Source of the DNA: Capnocytophaga granulosa ATCC 51502
GTDB lineage: Bacteria > Bacteroidota > Bacteroidia > Flavobacteriales > Flavobacteriaceae
Assembly (NCBI RefSeq): GCF_000411115.1
Contig: NZ_KE150256.1
Location: 1-64,000 of the forward strand
Direction of reading: 5' to 3'
DNA length: 64,000 bases
Shown here: positions 51,722-60,259 of the stretch, in pieces
Layout: the number at the start of each line of letters is the position of its first letter
Position numbering within the stretch: position 1 is the first letter of the stretch
Notes under the pieces: model-generated
Databases searched by the model: none
Seen by the model: only the letters and a program-made list of their open reading frames with translations
Told to the model about the DNA's origin: nothing
Position numbers and translations under genes: made by a program

Positions 51722-52390
51722 ATGAGGTTCTTTATTTGTGCAGCACAAGTATATGCTTATAAAAAATACAAGGTCTTCCACGAAAGTATCCACTACATAA
51801 GGGATTATTTAGAGGGCGACTGGCAAGATGCTATAGGAGGTATCCTTATAAAAGAATGGAAAGATAAGGATAAGATACTCAGACCTGCTGCAGAATATCC
51901 TGATGAAATCTTTATACAATATCCCGATAAGGTATATGATATAATGAAATTTAATTACTTTGAGAAGGTAAGCCTAGTCATAAGGGTATTCCCTAGAGTT
52001 ACCAAATGTAAGACTTATGCCCGTTATTACAAAAAGGAAGAAGTCATTGGGGAATATACCATAAAGAAAGAATACCTCCATATAGACCCTGTGTTCATAG
52101 CTGAAGACTATGAGGAACTGAGCAATGAGGAAATACACAAGAAATTCTGTGATGATCTTTACGACCTCTTAGCGTACTATCTGCTAAAGTATAAGAAACG
52201 TTTTACAGATTTTGATGCAGAAGCATTTCTCCCTTTTCTTAAGGAGAGACTTCTTTCTATCAAGGAACGTAAATTTCCTACTTGGGAAGAAAAAAAAGCC
52301 CTTAGAGCACAGCAACCTAAAGTAGAAGTAATCCCTGACAAAGGAAATATTTTCGAGAACAAAAAGAAAAAGAAGACCTCAAAACCTTGA
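51722..52390 (+). CDS. Hypothetical soluble protein, possibly immunity-like
   Basis: I do not recognise this 222-residue protein. It has no signal or membrane segment. The N-terminal half looks beta-rich (FFICAAQVYAYKKYKVFHES, YFEKVSLVIRVFPRV), the second half is helical (CDDLYDLLAYYLLKYKKRF), and the tail is lysine-rich (IFENKKKKKTSKP). It lies in a same-strand series with two other small orphan genes, 84 bp after the first. Confidence 0.5.
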   Translation: MRFFICAAQVYAYKKYKVFHESIHYIRDYLEGDWQDAIGGILIKEWKDKDKILRPAAEYPDEIFIQYPDKVYDIMKFNYFEKVSLVIRVFPRVTKCKTYARYYKKEEVIGEYTIKKEYLHIDPVFIAEDYEELSNEEIHKKFCDDLYDLLAYYLLKYKKRFTDFDAEAFLPFLKERLLSIKERKFPTWEEKKALRAQQPKVEVIPDKGNIFENKKKKKTSKP

Positions 52391-52491
52391 TACTTTTGAA
52401 GTTATAAAACCTTTTTTCCAGCTACCACTATGACAAAGGTAGCTCTGATATACTGAAGCCTATTGGGTTAAATATTCTTAATAAATTATCG

Positions 52492-52499
52492 TATCTTTG
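52492..52499 (+). promoter_or_regulatory. Promoter -7 box of the third small orphan gene
   Basis: TATCTTTG, followed by CCCC, 34 bases before the ATG at 52534. No good -33 element is seen at the usual distance. Confidence 0.5.
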
Positions 52500-52533
52500 C
52501 CCCATAGATGTATTCCAAAAGAACTATCACTTA

Positions 52534-53217
52534 ATGATTGATTTTGAACCCTTTATAAAAGAAGTACTTGAGAAGAAAATTCCCAAAGAGAACCTAAGGT
52601 TTTTCGGGGAGGATAACGAGGGCATAGTGGTAGATTTCGAAACCGAAACACACCTAAAAAGGTTCACGGTGTGGAGGGATTCCCAGCGTTGTGATTATGA
52701 GGCGTTGTGTATAGCTACTGATGCGCTAAGTGTATATAAGAGTCAGGAGTTTGATAGCGTAGGGCAGCTTATAGGTATCTTTAACCGATTCTATCATACC
52801 GCCTACTCGGAAATAGATACATTCATCAACCAACTTTATGAAGACTATCTAGCACACCTGATAGAGAGGGAGGAAATAGCAAACATTATACGAGAAGACC
52901 ATTGTAGCAAGTACAAAGGGGAGAATTATCCGTATGAGAAATATCTGTCACTCCTTTGGAAAGAAGAATACCTGAACGAAAAGGATATAGACCTATTAGA
53001 CCTTTGTTTATTTTACCAGTACATAGGTGAGGAGATAGAAATATTAGGCTATTGGGTAACCGGTCATGGAGGAGGTACCTATGAAAAATTTGAAGCAAAA
53101 GGCTCCTTTGAGGTACTGAAGCCTAAAATACAAGCCTTTGTAAATCGGTGCTACGAACGCTATGAGGAGGTAATGCAAGTATATCTCCAAACTCCAGAAA
53201 GATTTAAGAAGAAATAA
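52534..53217 (+). CDS. Hypothetical soluble protein, possibly immunity-like
   Basis: This 227-residue acidic protein opens with FFGEDNEGIVVDFETETHLKRFTVWRDSQRCDYEALCI, a compact beta domain, followed by helical segments (FINQLYEDYLAHLIEREEIANII) and a C-terminal GYWVTGHGGGTYEKFEAKGS loop. The domain pattern is like SUKH/Imm-type immunity proteins, but I cannot assign a family. It is transcribed separately from its neighbours if the promoter box upstream is real, and precedes the Panacea pair by 53 bp. Confidence 0.5.
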   Translation: MIDFEPFIKEVLEKKIPKENLRFFGEDNEGIVVDFETETHLKRFTVWRDSQRCDYEALCIATDALSVYKSQEFDSVGQLIGIFNRFYHTAYSEIDTFINQLYEDYLAHLIEREEIANIIREDHCSKYKGENYPYEKYLSLLWKEEYLNEKDIDLLDLCLFYQYIGEEIEILGYWVTGHGGGTYEKFEAKGSFEVLKPKIQAFVNRCYERYEEVMQVYLQTPERFKKK

Positions 53218-53270
53218 ACCATTTTATGCCCGCTTAGGCTTATGAGAGTTTAACAAAAAAATAATTTACT

Positions 53271-53774
53271 ATGTTTGATATAGATGAGAGTAAAGCTATT
53301 AACAGCATTCTCTTTGTTTTAAATGAGTTAGGTGACAAAAAATCTGATGCACATAAGGTCTTCAAAATTCTGTATTTTGCTGACCAAAAACATTTGGTAA
53401 CCTATGGGCGCCCTATCACAGGAGACACTTATTTGAAGATGACCTATGGTCCCGTACCGTCCTTTATCAGAGATGTTTCCGAGGGAAAGAAAAAGGAGGG
53501 ATTTATCAATAAGACAAAAAAACACTTCCTTACGACTTCTTATCCTTACGATAAAGATGATTTGTCTGAGTCTGAAATAGAATGTCTAAAAGAGGCTATT
53601 GATGAGAATAAGGATCTGTCCTTCAATGACCTTACCGAAAAGTCTCACGATAGTGCTTGGCAGAAAGCACAACGGGATATTAGCTATATAGATATGGCTA
53701 AAGCCGTTACTAGTGACCCTGATATACTCAATTATATCAAGGTTAACGCTTTAAATGAACAAATTATCTTTTAG
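53271..53774 (+). CDS. Panacea-domain antitoxin (SocA/DUF4065-like)
   Basis: The 167-residue protein carries the Panacea core: KVFKILYFADQKHLVTYGRP, ITGDTYLKMTYGPVPS and a C-terminal LTEKSHDSAWQKAQ block, the same order as SocA and phage GepA-like proteins. Panacea proteins neutralise many unrelated toxins encoded next to them. The gene lies 3 bp before its presumed toxin and is probably transcribed with it. No upstream autoregulatory palindrome is obvious. Confidence 0.85.
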   Translation: MFDIDESKAINSILFVLNELGDKKSDAHKVFKILYFADQKHLVTYGRPITGDTYLKMTYGPVPSFIRDVSEGKKKEGFINKTKKHFLTTSYPYDKDDLSESEIECLKEAIDENKDLSFNDLTEKSHDSAWQKAQRDISYIDMAKAVTSDPDILNYIKVNALNEQIIF

Positions 53775-53777
53775 ATT

Positions 53778-54236
53778 ATGGATTTAGGTGATTTTTTCCC
53801 ACAGGAAATAAAAGATGATTTTGCCAAACGAAATATAGAAATAGGAAAAACACTCCTTATAGAAATTCCTGATTTTAATATTCCTTATAAAAAATATCTA
53901 ATTATAGTAGGTATTAACAAGTTGCGTCTTGCTGGGGTAATCATTAATACTGGGGTAAATCTTAATTTTGCTCGGAATGAAGCTCTTAGAAAGCTACATC
54001 TGCTGATAAAAAGTAACGAACATCCTTTTTTGAAATATGATAGTTATGTAGATTGTTCCAAGCTACACAAAAGACTTATATCAGAGATATGCGGTGCCAT
54101 AAAGAAAAAACCAAGCATTGTAATCGGTAATGTTAGTGAAGATTTTTTAAGAGAAGTTACCTCCACTATTCTAGACGCTAAGACCATATCTATGAAAGAT
54201 AAAAAAGATTTTGGTTTTCTACCAAACCAACACTAA
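53778..54236 (+). CDS. Putative toxin paired with the Panacea antitoxin, PemK/MazF-like
   Basis: The 152-residue protein looks like a small beta-barrel of the PemK/MazF type: GKTLLIEIPDFNIPYKKYLII, LRLAGVIINTG, then HLLIKSNEHPFLKYDSYVDC, which corresponds to the conserved HxFL-hydrophilic-SYVDC segment seen in such proteins. MazF-like toxins cut mRNA. Position (3 bp after the antitoxin) and size fit a two-gene toxin-antitoxin module. No direct catalytic residue can be named with confidence. Confidence 0.6.
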   Translation: MDLGDFFPQEIKDDFAKRNIEIGKTLLIEIPDFNIPYKKYLIIVGINKLRLAGVIINTGVNLNFARNEALRKLHLLIKSNEHPFLKYDSYVDCSKLHKRLISEICGAIKKKPSIVIGNVSEDFLREVTSTILDAKTISMKDKKDFGFLPNQH

Positions 54237-54249
54237 AAACTACCATTTT

Positions 54250-54774
54250 ATGCCTATCATCAGAGAAATTAGGGGAAAAGCCCCCATTATAGGAAAGAAC
54301 GTATTTATAGCCGAGACAGCTGCCCTTATTGGCGAGGTTACCCTCGGTGAGGATTGTAGTATATGGTACAATGCCGTCCTTAGGGGCGATGTGAATGCTA
54401 TTGTTATCGGCAACAAAGTGAATATACAGGACAATGTCATGGTACACTGTACCTACCAAAAGACCTCTACTACTATCGGTAACAATGTTTCCATAGGACA
54501 CAACGCCATCATACATGGCTGTACCCTCAAGGATAATGTACTTATCGGTATGGGGGCAATTGTCTTGGATGGCTGTGTGGTAGAGAGCAACTCTATCGTA
54601 GCGGCAGGGGCAGTGGTTACCAAAGGTACTCATATAGGGTCAGGTGAGGTATGGGCAGGTGTCCCCGCTAAGAAGATTAAGGACATATCCCCTGAACTTA
54701 CCGAAGGAGAAATAAACCGTATCGCCAATGCTTATGTGAAGTATGCACAGTGGTACCAAGAAAGTGAAGAGTGA
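54250..54774 (+). CDS. Gamma-class carbonic anhydrase family protein
   Basis: From the ATG at 54250 the protein has 174 residues built of left-handed beta-helix hexapeptides ([31 protein letters not shown]). The metal-site histidines are H66 in MVHCTYQ and H84 and H89 in [13 protein letters not shown]-terminal helix follows ([20 protein letters not shown]). Related proteins hydrate CO2 or are non-catalytic members (YrdA/PaaY type). It begins 13 bp after the toxin gene. The acidic catalytic loop of Cam is absent, so activity is uncertain. Confidence 0.88.
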   Translation: MPIIREIRGKAPIIGKNVFIAETAALIGEVTLGEDCSIWYNAVLRGDVNAIVIGNKVNIQDNVMVHCTYQKTSTTIGNNVSIGHNAIIHGCTLKDNVLIGMGAIVLDGCVVESNSIVAAGAVVTKGTHIGSGEVWAGVPAKKIKDISPELTEGEINRIANAYVKYAQWYQESEE

Positions 54775-54813
54775 AAAATGAATAGTGAAAAATGAATAGT
54801 GAAAAGTAAAAAA
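54765..54813. repeat. GAAAAATGAATAGT repeat before uvrA
   Basis: GTGAAAAATGAATA occurs twice in tandem, flanked by AAGTGAAGAGTG and GTGAAAAGTA. It is a 14-base (2 x 7) form of the AAAAGTG units seen near 31.5 kb. It holds several in-frame start-like codons; the uvrA ATG lies right after it. Confidence 0.65.
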
Positions 54814-57561
54814 ATGAAAGAAGAACAAATCCTTATCAAAGGAGCTAAATTACATAATCTTAAAAATATCAGTGTAGCTATTCCCAAGGGGAAATTAGTG
54901 GTAGTAACGGGGCTTTCAGGCTCTGGAAAATCTACATTGGCCTTCGATACTCTCTATGCGGAGGGACAACGGCGCTATGTGGAAAGCCTGAGTTCCTATG
55001 CCCGCCAGTTCTTGGGTAGGCTGGACAAGCCTAAGGTGGATTTCATTGAGAACATCTCCCCTGCTATTGCTATTGAACAGAAAGTCAATACCAGCAATCC
55101 TCGCTCCACTGTGGGTACCTCCACTGAAGTGTATGACTACCTAAAGCTACTCTTTGCACGAGTGGGGCATACCTTTTCCCCTATATCGGGCAGAGAGGTC
55201 AAGAAAGATACCGTCTCCGATGTGGTGGATTTTATCCTTTCTTTCCCCGATGAGCACAAGCTATTGCTCCTCTCTCCTATTATCCTTAGTGCTGGGCGTA
55301 CCTACGAGCAGACGCTCCGCCTATTGGAAGAGCAGGGATATGCCCGTATTAAGTACCAAGGGGAAGTCGTACGCCTTAGTGATTTGGATTTCAAGAAGGT
55401 TAAAAGCGACTTTCAATTAGTCATAGAGCGTATCGTAGTGGATCATGAGGAAGAGACCGCCCAGCGCTTGGCCGACTCGGTAAGTACCGCTTTCTTTGAG
55501 GGAAAAGGCGTTTGCTCTGTGGAAGACTTGACCTCAGGAGAGGAACGCCACTTCTCCAACCAGTTCGAAGCTGATGGAATTACCTTCTTGGAGCCTAATG
55601 TACATCTGTTTAGCTTCAACAATCCTTATGGAGCTTGCCCTGTGTGTGAGGGTTATGGTGATACCATAGGGCTTGATGAGACCCTCATCGTACCCAACAC
55701 CTCCCTTTCGGTATATGACAACGCGATTTATCCTTGGCGTGGTGAGACCTTGTCCTGGTTCAGAGATCAGTTGGTCAATAATGCCTATAAGTTTGATTTT
55801 CCTATTCACCGCCCTTGGTACGAGCTTACCGAAGCCCAAAAGCAGCTCATATGGGACGGCAATGAGTACTTTACAGGGCTTACTGCCTTTTTCAAAGAAT
55901 TGGAGGAAAAGAACTATAAGATACAAAACCGCGTACTCCTTGCTCGCTACCGTGGTAAGACTACCTGCTATGCCTGTGGAGGCAAGCGACTCCGCCCCGA
56001 AGCCAATTATGTACGCGTAGGGGGCAAATCCATTTCTGATTTGGTTTCTATGCCTATCTCCGATTTGGTGATTTTCTTTGACAAGCTCACCCTCAGCCCA
56101 TACGAACAAAAGGTCGCTGAACGTCTCTTGAGGGAAATACACAACCGCCTACACTACTTATTGGACGTTGGTTTGGGCTACCTTACCCTCAACCGCAAGT
56201 CCAATAGTTTATCAGGGGGAGAGAGTCAGCGTATCAACTTGGCTACCTCCTTGGGTAGTAGCTTGGTAGGCTCCATGTATATCTTGGATGAGCCAAGTAT
56301 TGGGCTACACCCTAAAGATACCGAACGCCTTATTCACGTACTTGAGACACTTAGAGACTTGGGCAACACCGTCATCGTCGTGGAGCACGATGAGGATATT
56401 ATGAAAGCCGCCGATTATATCATAGATATAGGCCCCGAAGCGGGTACCCTAGGCGGAGAAGTAGTTGCCACAGGTACCTATGAGGAGATCCTCAAGGCTC
56501 CTACCCTTACCGGAGAATACCTCAGCGGCAGGCGTACTATAGAAATGCCTAAGAAAGCACGTACCTCCAAGGACTTTATCGAAATCAAAGGCGCCCGTGC
56601 CAATAACCTAAAGAATATAGATGTTACCTTCCCCTTGGATATGCTCACCGTAGTAACCGGTGTATCTGGTAGCGGGAAGAGTACCTTAGTGAAGCATATC
56701 CTCTACCCTGCCCTTTTGCGCAAGCTCGACCAACCTACGGACAAGATAGGCGAGTACAGCAGTATGGACGGAAAGTTCTCCCATATCAAGCGGGTTGAGT
56801 TTGTCGACCAAAACCCCATAGGAAAGTCTACTCGCTCCAATCCTGTAACTTATATCAAGGCTTACGATGATATTCGTCAGCTCTTTGCCTCCCAGAAGCT
56901 CGCCAAGATGCGTGGCTATACGGCCAAACACTTCTCTTTCAATACCGAAGGAGGCCGCTGTGAGACCTGCAAAGGTGAAGGAGAGGTAACCATAGAAATG
57001 CAGTTCATGGCCGATGTACATCTGACTTGTGAGGCCTGTGATGGCAAGCGATTCAAGCCTGAGATTTTGGAAGTTACTTTCCAAGGGAAGAACATACACG
57101 ACCTACTGGAGACCACTATCGATGATGCCGTGGCCTTCTTTACCGAGCACAAGCAGGAAAAAATTGCCCAAAAGCTCCTTCCCTTGCAGGAAGTAGGCTT
57201 AGGTTATGTAACACTTGGCCAACCCTCCTCTACCCTCTCTGGCGGGGAAGCGCAACGTATCAAGCTAGCCTCTTTCTTAGTAAAATCATACCAAGAAACC
57301 CCTACCTTATTTATCTTTGACGAGCCTACCACAGGGCTTCACTTCCATGATATAGGCAAGCTACTGCGTTCCTTCAATGCCCTGATTGAGCGCGGGCACT
57401 CTATTATCGTGATAGAACACAATGTAGAGGTCATTCGCCGTGCTGACTATATCATAGACTTAGGCCGAGAAGGCGGAGCACAGGGAGGAAACCTCGTAGT
57501 CACAGGTACCCCAGAGGAAATTAGGAAAAACAAAAATAGCTATACAGGACAATATATATGA
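54814..57561 (+). CDS. uvrA: Excinuclease ABC subunit UvrA
   Basis: From the ATG at 54814 the protein has 915 residues. Walker A of the first ATPase is GLSGSGKST (33-41), the first zinc module includes CPVCEGYGD and [12 protein letters not shown], and its ABC signature is [20 protein letters not shown]. The second half has [17 protein letters not shown], a second zinc module [15 protein letters not shown] with CEACDGKRF, and [17 protein letters not shown]. UvrA scans DNA for damage and loads UvrB. A GTG five codons earlier lies in the repeat and is less likely. The stop overlaps the next gene by 4 bp. Confidence 0.96.
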   Translation: MKEEQILIKGAKLHNLKNISVAIPKGKLVVVTGLSGSGKSTLAFDTLYAEGQRRYVESLSSYARQFLGRLDKPKVDFIENISPAIAIEQKVNTSNPRSTVGTSTEVYDYLKLLFARVGHTFSPISGREVKKDTVSDVVDFILSFPDEHKLLLLSPIILSAGRTYEQTLRLLEEQGYARIKYQGEVVRLSDLDFKKVKSDFQLVIERIVVDHEEETAQRLADSVSTAFFEGKGVCSVEDLTSGEERHFSNQFEADGITFLEPNVHLFSFNNPYGACPVCEGYGDTIGLDETLIVPNTSLSVYDNAIYPWRGETLSWFRDQLVNNAYKFDFPIHRPWYELTEAQKQLIWDGNEYFTGLTAFFKELEEKNYKIQNRVLLARYRGKTTCYACGGKRLRPEANYVRVGGKSISDLVSMPISDLVIFFDKLTLSPYEQKVAERLLREIHNRLHYLLDVGLGYLTLNRKSNSLSGGESQRINLATSLGSSLVGSMYILDEPSIGLHPKDTERLIHVLETLRDLGNTVIVVEHDEDIMKAADYIIDIGPEAGTLGGEVVATGTYEEILKAPTLTGEYLSGRRTIEMPKKARTSKDFIEIKGARANNLKNIDVTFPLDMLTVVTGVSGSGKSTLVKHILYPALLRKLDQPTDKIGEYSSMDGKFSHIKRVEFVDQNPIGKSTRSNPVTYIKAYDDIRQLFASQKLAKMRGYTAKHFSFNTEGGRCETCKGEGEVTIEMQFMADVHLTCEACDGKRFKPEILEVTFQGKNIHDLLETTIDDAVAFFTEHKQEKIAQKLLPLQEVGLGYVTLGQPSSTLSGGEAQRIKLASFLVKSYQETPTLFIFDEPTTGLHFHDIGKLLRSFNALIERGHSIIVIEHNVEVIRRADYIIDLGREGGAQGGNLVVTGTPEEIRKNKNSYTGQYI

Positions 57562-58121
57562 ACAAGAAAGCCCTCCGCACCCTCTACAAGCAAAAGAGAG
57601 CAGCCATTCCCGCTGAGCAACAAGTCCTGCTGAGCCAGCAGATAGCTCTACAAACGCTACAGCTTCCCATTTGGGATAAGCAGGTTTTCCATAGCTTCCT
57701 TTCTATCATCTCTTTTGGAGAAGTGGATACCAGCTACCTTATCCGCCTTTTGCAGGAGCGTGAAAAGACTCTGGTCGTTTCTCGTACCCTAATGGAGACG
57801 GTACATATGGAACATTTCCTATACGATCCTAACCAGATAGAGGCCAATAACAAATGGCATATCCCGGAACCACAAGGAGGGATTCCCATAAAGAGTGAAG
57901 AGATAGAGGTCGTTTTTGTACCCCTCTTAGCCTATGATATCGCAGGCAACCGCATAGGCTATGGCAAGGGCTTTTATGACAATTTCTTAGAAGAGTGCAA
58001 GGCAGATACTCTCAAAGTAGGACTATCTTTCTTCCCCCCTGAACCTCTCATAGAAGACATAAGAGAAGGCGATATTCCTTTGGACTATGTAGTAACACCA
58101 AAGGAAGTTTTTGAGTTTTGA
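57558..58121 (+). CDS. 5-formyltetrahydrofolate cyclo-ligase
   Basis: This 187-residue protein has basic KKALRTLYKQKRAAIP at the start, FLSIISFGEVDTSYLI in the middle and the ATP/folate-binding VVFVPLLAYDIAGNRIGYGKGFYD (about 122-146) with the conserved GYGKGFYD loop. It converts 5-formyl-THF to 5,10-methenyl-THF. The start overlaps the uvrA stop (ATGA), implying coupled translation. The last 43 codons recur, about 90 percent identical, in a fragment at 60.48 kb. Confidence 0.93.
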   Translation: MNKKALRTLYKQKRAAIPAEQQVLLSQQIALQTLQLPIWDKQVFHSFLSIISFGEVDTSYLIRLLQEREKTLVVSRTLMETVHMEHFLYDPNQIEANNKWHIPEPQGGIPIKSEEIEVVFVPLLAYDIAGNRIGYGKGFYDNFLEECKADTLKVGLSFFPPEPLIEDIREGDIPLDYVVTPKEVFEF

Positions 58122-58137
58122 GTTAAGGAGTATAAGA

Positions 58138-58578
58138 ATGAAGAAACATCTATTGGAAGGAAAAGTAATAGGGATACCTTTGGGTGAGCAGCTGTTTCTG
58201 ACAGGCTTAATAACCCGTCAGAATAAAGACATTCTATTAGGTTACTTTTTTAAACAGACCTATAGAAACTTACCCACTATTACAGAGTGGAAACCGTCAG
58301 AAGTCTGCCTAATATGCTTATTTAGCGCATTGGGTATAAAAAACAAGGAATGGGAAATTATTGGAGACTTCCCTATGTGGAATAGGCAAGAATGGGAAGT
58401 ACCCACTTTCAAACTAAGAGACCCTATCAATGAAAGCGTATACTATGCCATTGCGTACGATGACAATATCATTTCTTCCAAAAGATACCGCATAACAGAA
58501 GAAGAAGCAGAAAAATATTATAGAGATGGGATCTATGGTTATAAGGCTGTAGAGGCTGTTCTATCTAATAAAATCTAA
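58138..58578 (+). CDS. Imm26-like immunity protein
   Basis: From the ATG at 58138 the 146-residue protein matches the immunity protein 26 pattern: KVIGIPLGEQLFLTGLI, LICLFSALGIKNKEWEIIGD, FPMWNRQEWEVPTFKLRDPI and a C-terminal EKYYRDGIYGYKAVEAVL. Imm26 proteins neutralise polymorphic or contact-dependent toxins. It starts 16 bp after the cyclo-ligase stop, so it may be an add-on to the uvrA operon. No toxin gene is nearby. Confidence 0.65.
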   Translation: MKKHLLEGKVIGIPLGEQLFLTGLITRQNKDILLGYFFKQTYRNLPTITEWKPSEVCLICLFSALGIKNKEWEIIGDFPMWNRQEWEVPTFKLRDPINESVYYAIAYDDNIISSKRYRITEEEAEKYYRDGIYGYKAVEAVLSNKI

Positions 58579-58596
58579 CCCAATGATTCATTAGTT

Positions 58597-58932
58597 ATGA
58601 AAGAAATAGAATTGTTCAAACATATAAAGGATCTCCTTGGCTTGTTTGTACCCAATAGCACCTATGACAATTATGTACCACTTATTATTGGCTATGATTT
58701 GGCTAAGGAACATACGCTGCTGAAAGGATTCAACGAATGGTTAGCTTCTAAGTATAAGTTACCTCCTAACTTTGTTTTCTCTCAACAGATCAAATATTAC
58801 CTATTCGAAAAAGAATTTGCCAAGACTTTAACCAAAGAAAATGAAATACTCTTAATCAATTGTTTGTATGAGAAATTAGTAGAATTTTGTCTTGATAAAG
58901 CTCTATTTGATTCATCTATTCCCAAAAATTAG
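58597..58932 (+). CDS. Hypothetical small helical protein, immunity-like context
   Basis: This 111-residue soluble protein is mostly helical by eye: MKEIELFKHIKDLLGLFVPN, IIGYDLAKEHTLLKGFNEWL and a C-terminal LLINCLYEKLVEFCLDKALF. I do not recognise a family. It lies 18 bp after the Imm26-like gene and 27 bp before the MafI-like gene, all on one strand, so an orphan immunity operon is plausible. Confidence 0.5.
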   Translation: MKEIELFKHIKDLLGLFVPNSTYDNYVPLIIGYDLAKEHTLLKGFNEWLASKYKLPPNFVFSQQIKYYLFEKEFAKTLTKENEILLINCLYEKLVEFCLDKALFDSSIPKN

Positions 58933-58959
58933 ATTAAGGGAACAAATTCTGCATGTATT

Positions 58960-59253
58960 ATGAGTAAAATAGATGTTTTTACTGTAGAAAAGTTTATAGA
59001 TAGATTAGAAAAGTTTGTTAAGCCTAACTTACCTACTGACGAACTTATCTCCTATGTGACAGCAATTATCAAAGATGCAAGAGAACTTATCTCATTTGGA
59101 GAGAAAAGATTAGCCTTAGATATTCTATTAGAAAATCTCATAGAAGAAAAGATCATAATAGACAAAGAAACTTTATCATTATTAGCTACTATTGAGGATG
59201 AGGAGATACGTTCATCCATATCTTACTTATGTAGTCTATCAGACAAAGGGTAA
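58960..59253 (+). CDS. MafI-family-like immunity protein
   Basis: This 97-residue protein resembles MafI-type immunity proteins in its second half: ELISFGEKRLALDILLENLI, then EEKIIIDKETLSLL, the helix-turn pattern with an ALxxLxxNL core. MafI proteins protect against MafB-type secreted toxins. It closes a three-gene cluster and is followed by repeat DNA, not by a toxin gene. Confidence 0.55.
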   Translation: MSKIDVFTVEKFIDRLEKFVKPNLPTDELISYVTAIIKDARELISFGEKRLALDILLENLIEEKIIIDKETLSLLATIEDEEIRSSISYLCSLSDKG

Positions 59254-59302
59254 TGCGTCAGCTGTATTGTTCAGACTTCTCCCCTTTCCTATCCATAGCA
59301 AA

Positions 59303-59420
59303 CCCTCCGCTGGCGCGAGCTTGCAGCTCGTGCCTATGATTATGGAGCTTGTAGCTCCCATAAAGAGCCAAAGGCTCTACTTAATAGTAGGTACGAGCTG
59401 CAAGCTCGCACCAGCGGGGG
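59303..59420. repeat. Cloverleaf-forming repeat element, copy 1
   Basis: The outer arms CGCTGGCGCGAGCTTGCAGC and GCTGCAAGCTCGCACCAGCG pair almost perfectly (one C-A and one G-T mismatch). Two inner hairpins sit between them: GGAGCT-TGT-AGCTCC (59344-59358) and AGAGCC-AAA-GGCTCT (59364-59378). The folded form is a stem with two side loops. A second copy, about 95 percent identical, lies at 60358-60477, so this is a dispersed REP- or MITE-like element, GC-richer than its surroundings. No transposase gene of the RAYT type is in the window. Confidence 0.8.
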
Positions 59421-59821
59421 GAATCAATAGTTAAAAATATCTGTATAATCTAATTCGTTAAGACGCAATAAATTGCGTCTCTACGGATAACTACGCTCAT
59501 CAGTAGTTGTCCTAGCCAGCGTTAGAGTAGAGACGCAATTTATTGCGTCTTAGAAAGTTAGCAAATAATATTTTAACGTGAGTTCGATATAACGAAAGCT
59601 CCCACTGATTTTCACGGATTTCACAGATTTTCTATGTTTGTGTAATTATGTTGTTGCGATTTACACAGATTTTTATAAGGCCTTTGGCCTTATTTATCCG
59701 TGGAAATTAAGGAGTTATACTTAGTTGTTGTATCATTCTCTCCGTGAAAATCCGTGGAATCTGTGGGAGAAAAAATATAATTTTGCTTATGTCGAACTCA
59801 CGTTATTTTAACTATTGATTC
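59421..59821. repeat. 401-bp unit bounded by 16-bp inverted repeats, with nested palindromes
   Basis: GAATCAATAGTTAAAA at 59421-59436 is exactly inverted at 59806-59821. Inside are a second inverted pair, AACGTGAGTTCGA at 59575-59587 and 59792-59804; two palindromes AGACGCAATAAATTGCGTCT (59461-59480) and AGACGCAATTTATTGCGTCT (59531-59550) in inverted relation; an imperfect pair built on TTTCACGGATTTCACAGA and its complement near 59608-59635 and 59740-59769; and the hairpin ATAAGGCC-TTT-GGCCTTAT (59675-59693). There is no coding potential. It looks like stacked MITE-type elements in one another. Confidence 0.75.
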
Positions 59822-59858
59822 GAATTTCTAATCTATGAAATCTCTAACATCTAAAGTA

Positions 59859-59888
59859 AAAGCCCTAAGTCTTACAACTTAGGGCTTT
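59859..59888. terminator. Terminator-like hairpin
   Basis: AAAGCCCTAAGT / ACTTAGGGCTTT form a perfect 12-bp stem with a 6-base loop. The minus-strand side is followed by TTTTACTTTAG, the plus side by TTTCAAGAG, so it fits best as a terminator for minus-strand transcription. It would end a transcript starting at the minus promoter near 60214. Confidence 0.7.
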
Positions 59889-59969
59889 CAAGAGAAGTCT
59901 TCTCATGTACTTATTATCCTTAGAGACAAAGTTATAGATTGAGGTTCTCCCTTTAATCACTAAAAAACC

Positions 59970-60236
59970 TTGATTTCTAAGGAATAAATTCGTACATTTG
60001 TGTTGTCATTGAAAATCGGTGATGACGACATCAAGGACGGCTGGGTTCCTTGAAACCTAAAACAAAAGAGATGCGCTTAGAACTCCAAATTAAGTGTAAA
60101 TCCTATAGATTAGTCTTAAAAGTTTTGATTAGAAAACTAAGACTTCTTTAGTGATTTATGAGTTGAGGGTTGGCGCCCTCAACTCGCATCTCTTTTTGTT
60201 TTCGGGGCAAAGATATAAATAATTTTTTGAACTAAC
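59970..60236. ncRNA. Candidate structured RNA or leader with promoters at both ends, strand undecided
   Basis: On the plus strand, TTG followed by 20 bases and TACATTTG (59993-60000) is a full promoter. On the minus strand, TTG, 20 bases and TATCTTTG (60214-60207) is another, facing the first. Between them lie a 10-bp hairpin (60001-60010 with 60021-60030), a 7-bp hairpin TCAAGGA/TCCTTGA (60031-60052) and a large branched fold closed by AAAACAAAAGAGATGCG (60059-60075) and its partner at 60185-60202. That fold holds AGTTGAGGG-TTGGCG-CCCTCAACT (60160-60183). Read plus, it could be an attenuator leader for the lipoprotein gene at 60260; read minus, a free small RNA ending at the hairpin near 59860. 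I match it to no known RNA family. Confidence 0.45.
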
Positions 60237-60259
60237 AACTAAAAACCAAAATTATACTT

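Noticed and set aside
58138..59253. Toxin-antitoxin operon in the three small genes after the cyclo-ligase
   Set aside because: Two of the three resemble immunity proteins and none looks like a toxin; an orphan immunity cluster fits better.
59303..59420. tRNA gene in the cloverleaf element
   Set aside because: The fold has three stems, but there is no anticodon-loop or T-loop consensus, no acceptor end, and the loops are three bases.
60009..60053. Short peptide frame (KIGDDDIKDGWVP) inside the RNA candidate
   Set aside because: It has no start codon in context, overlaps two clear hairpins and would begin at the expected transcription start.
59970..60236. Retron-type RNA or other reverse-transcriptase element
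   Set aside because: Nested stems are suggestive, but no reverse transcriptase gene lies in the window.
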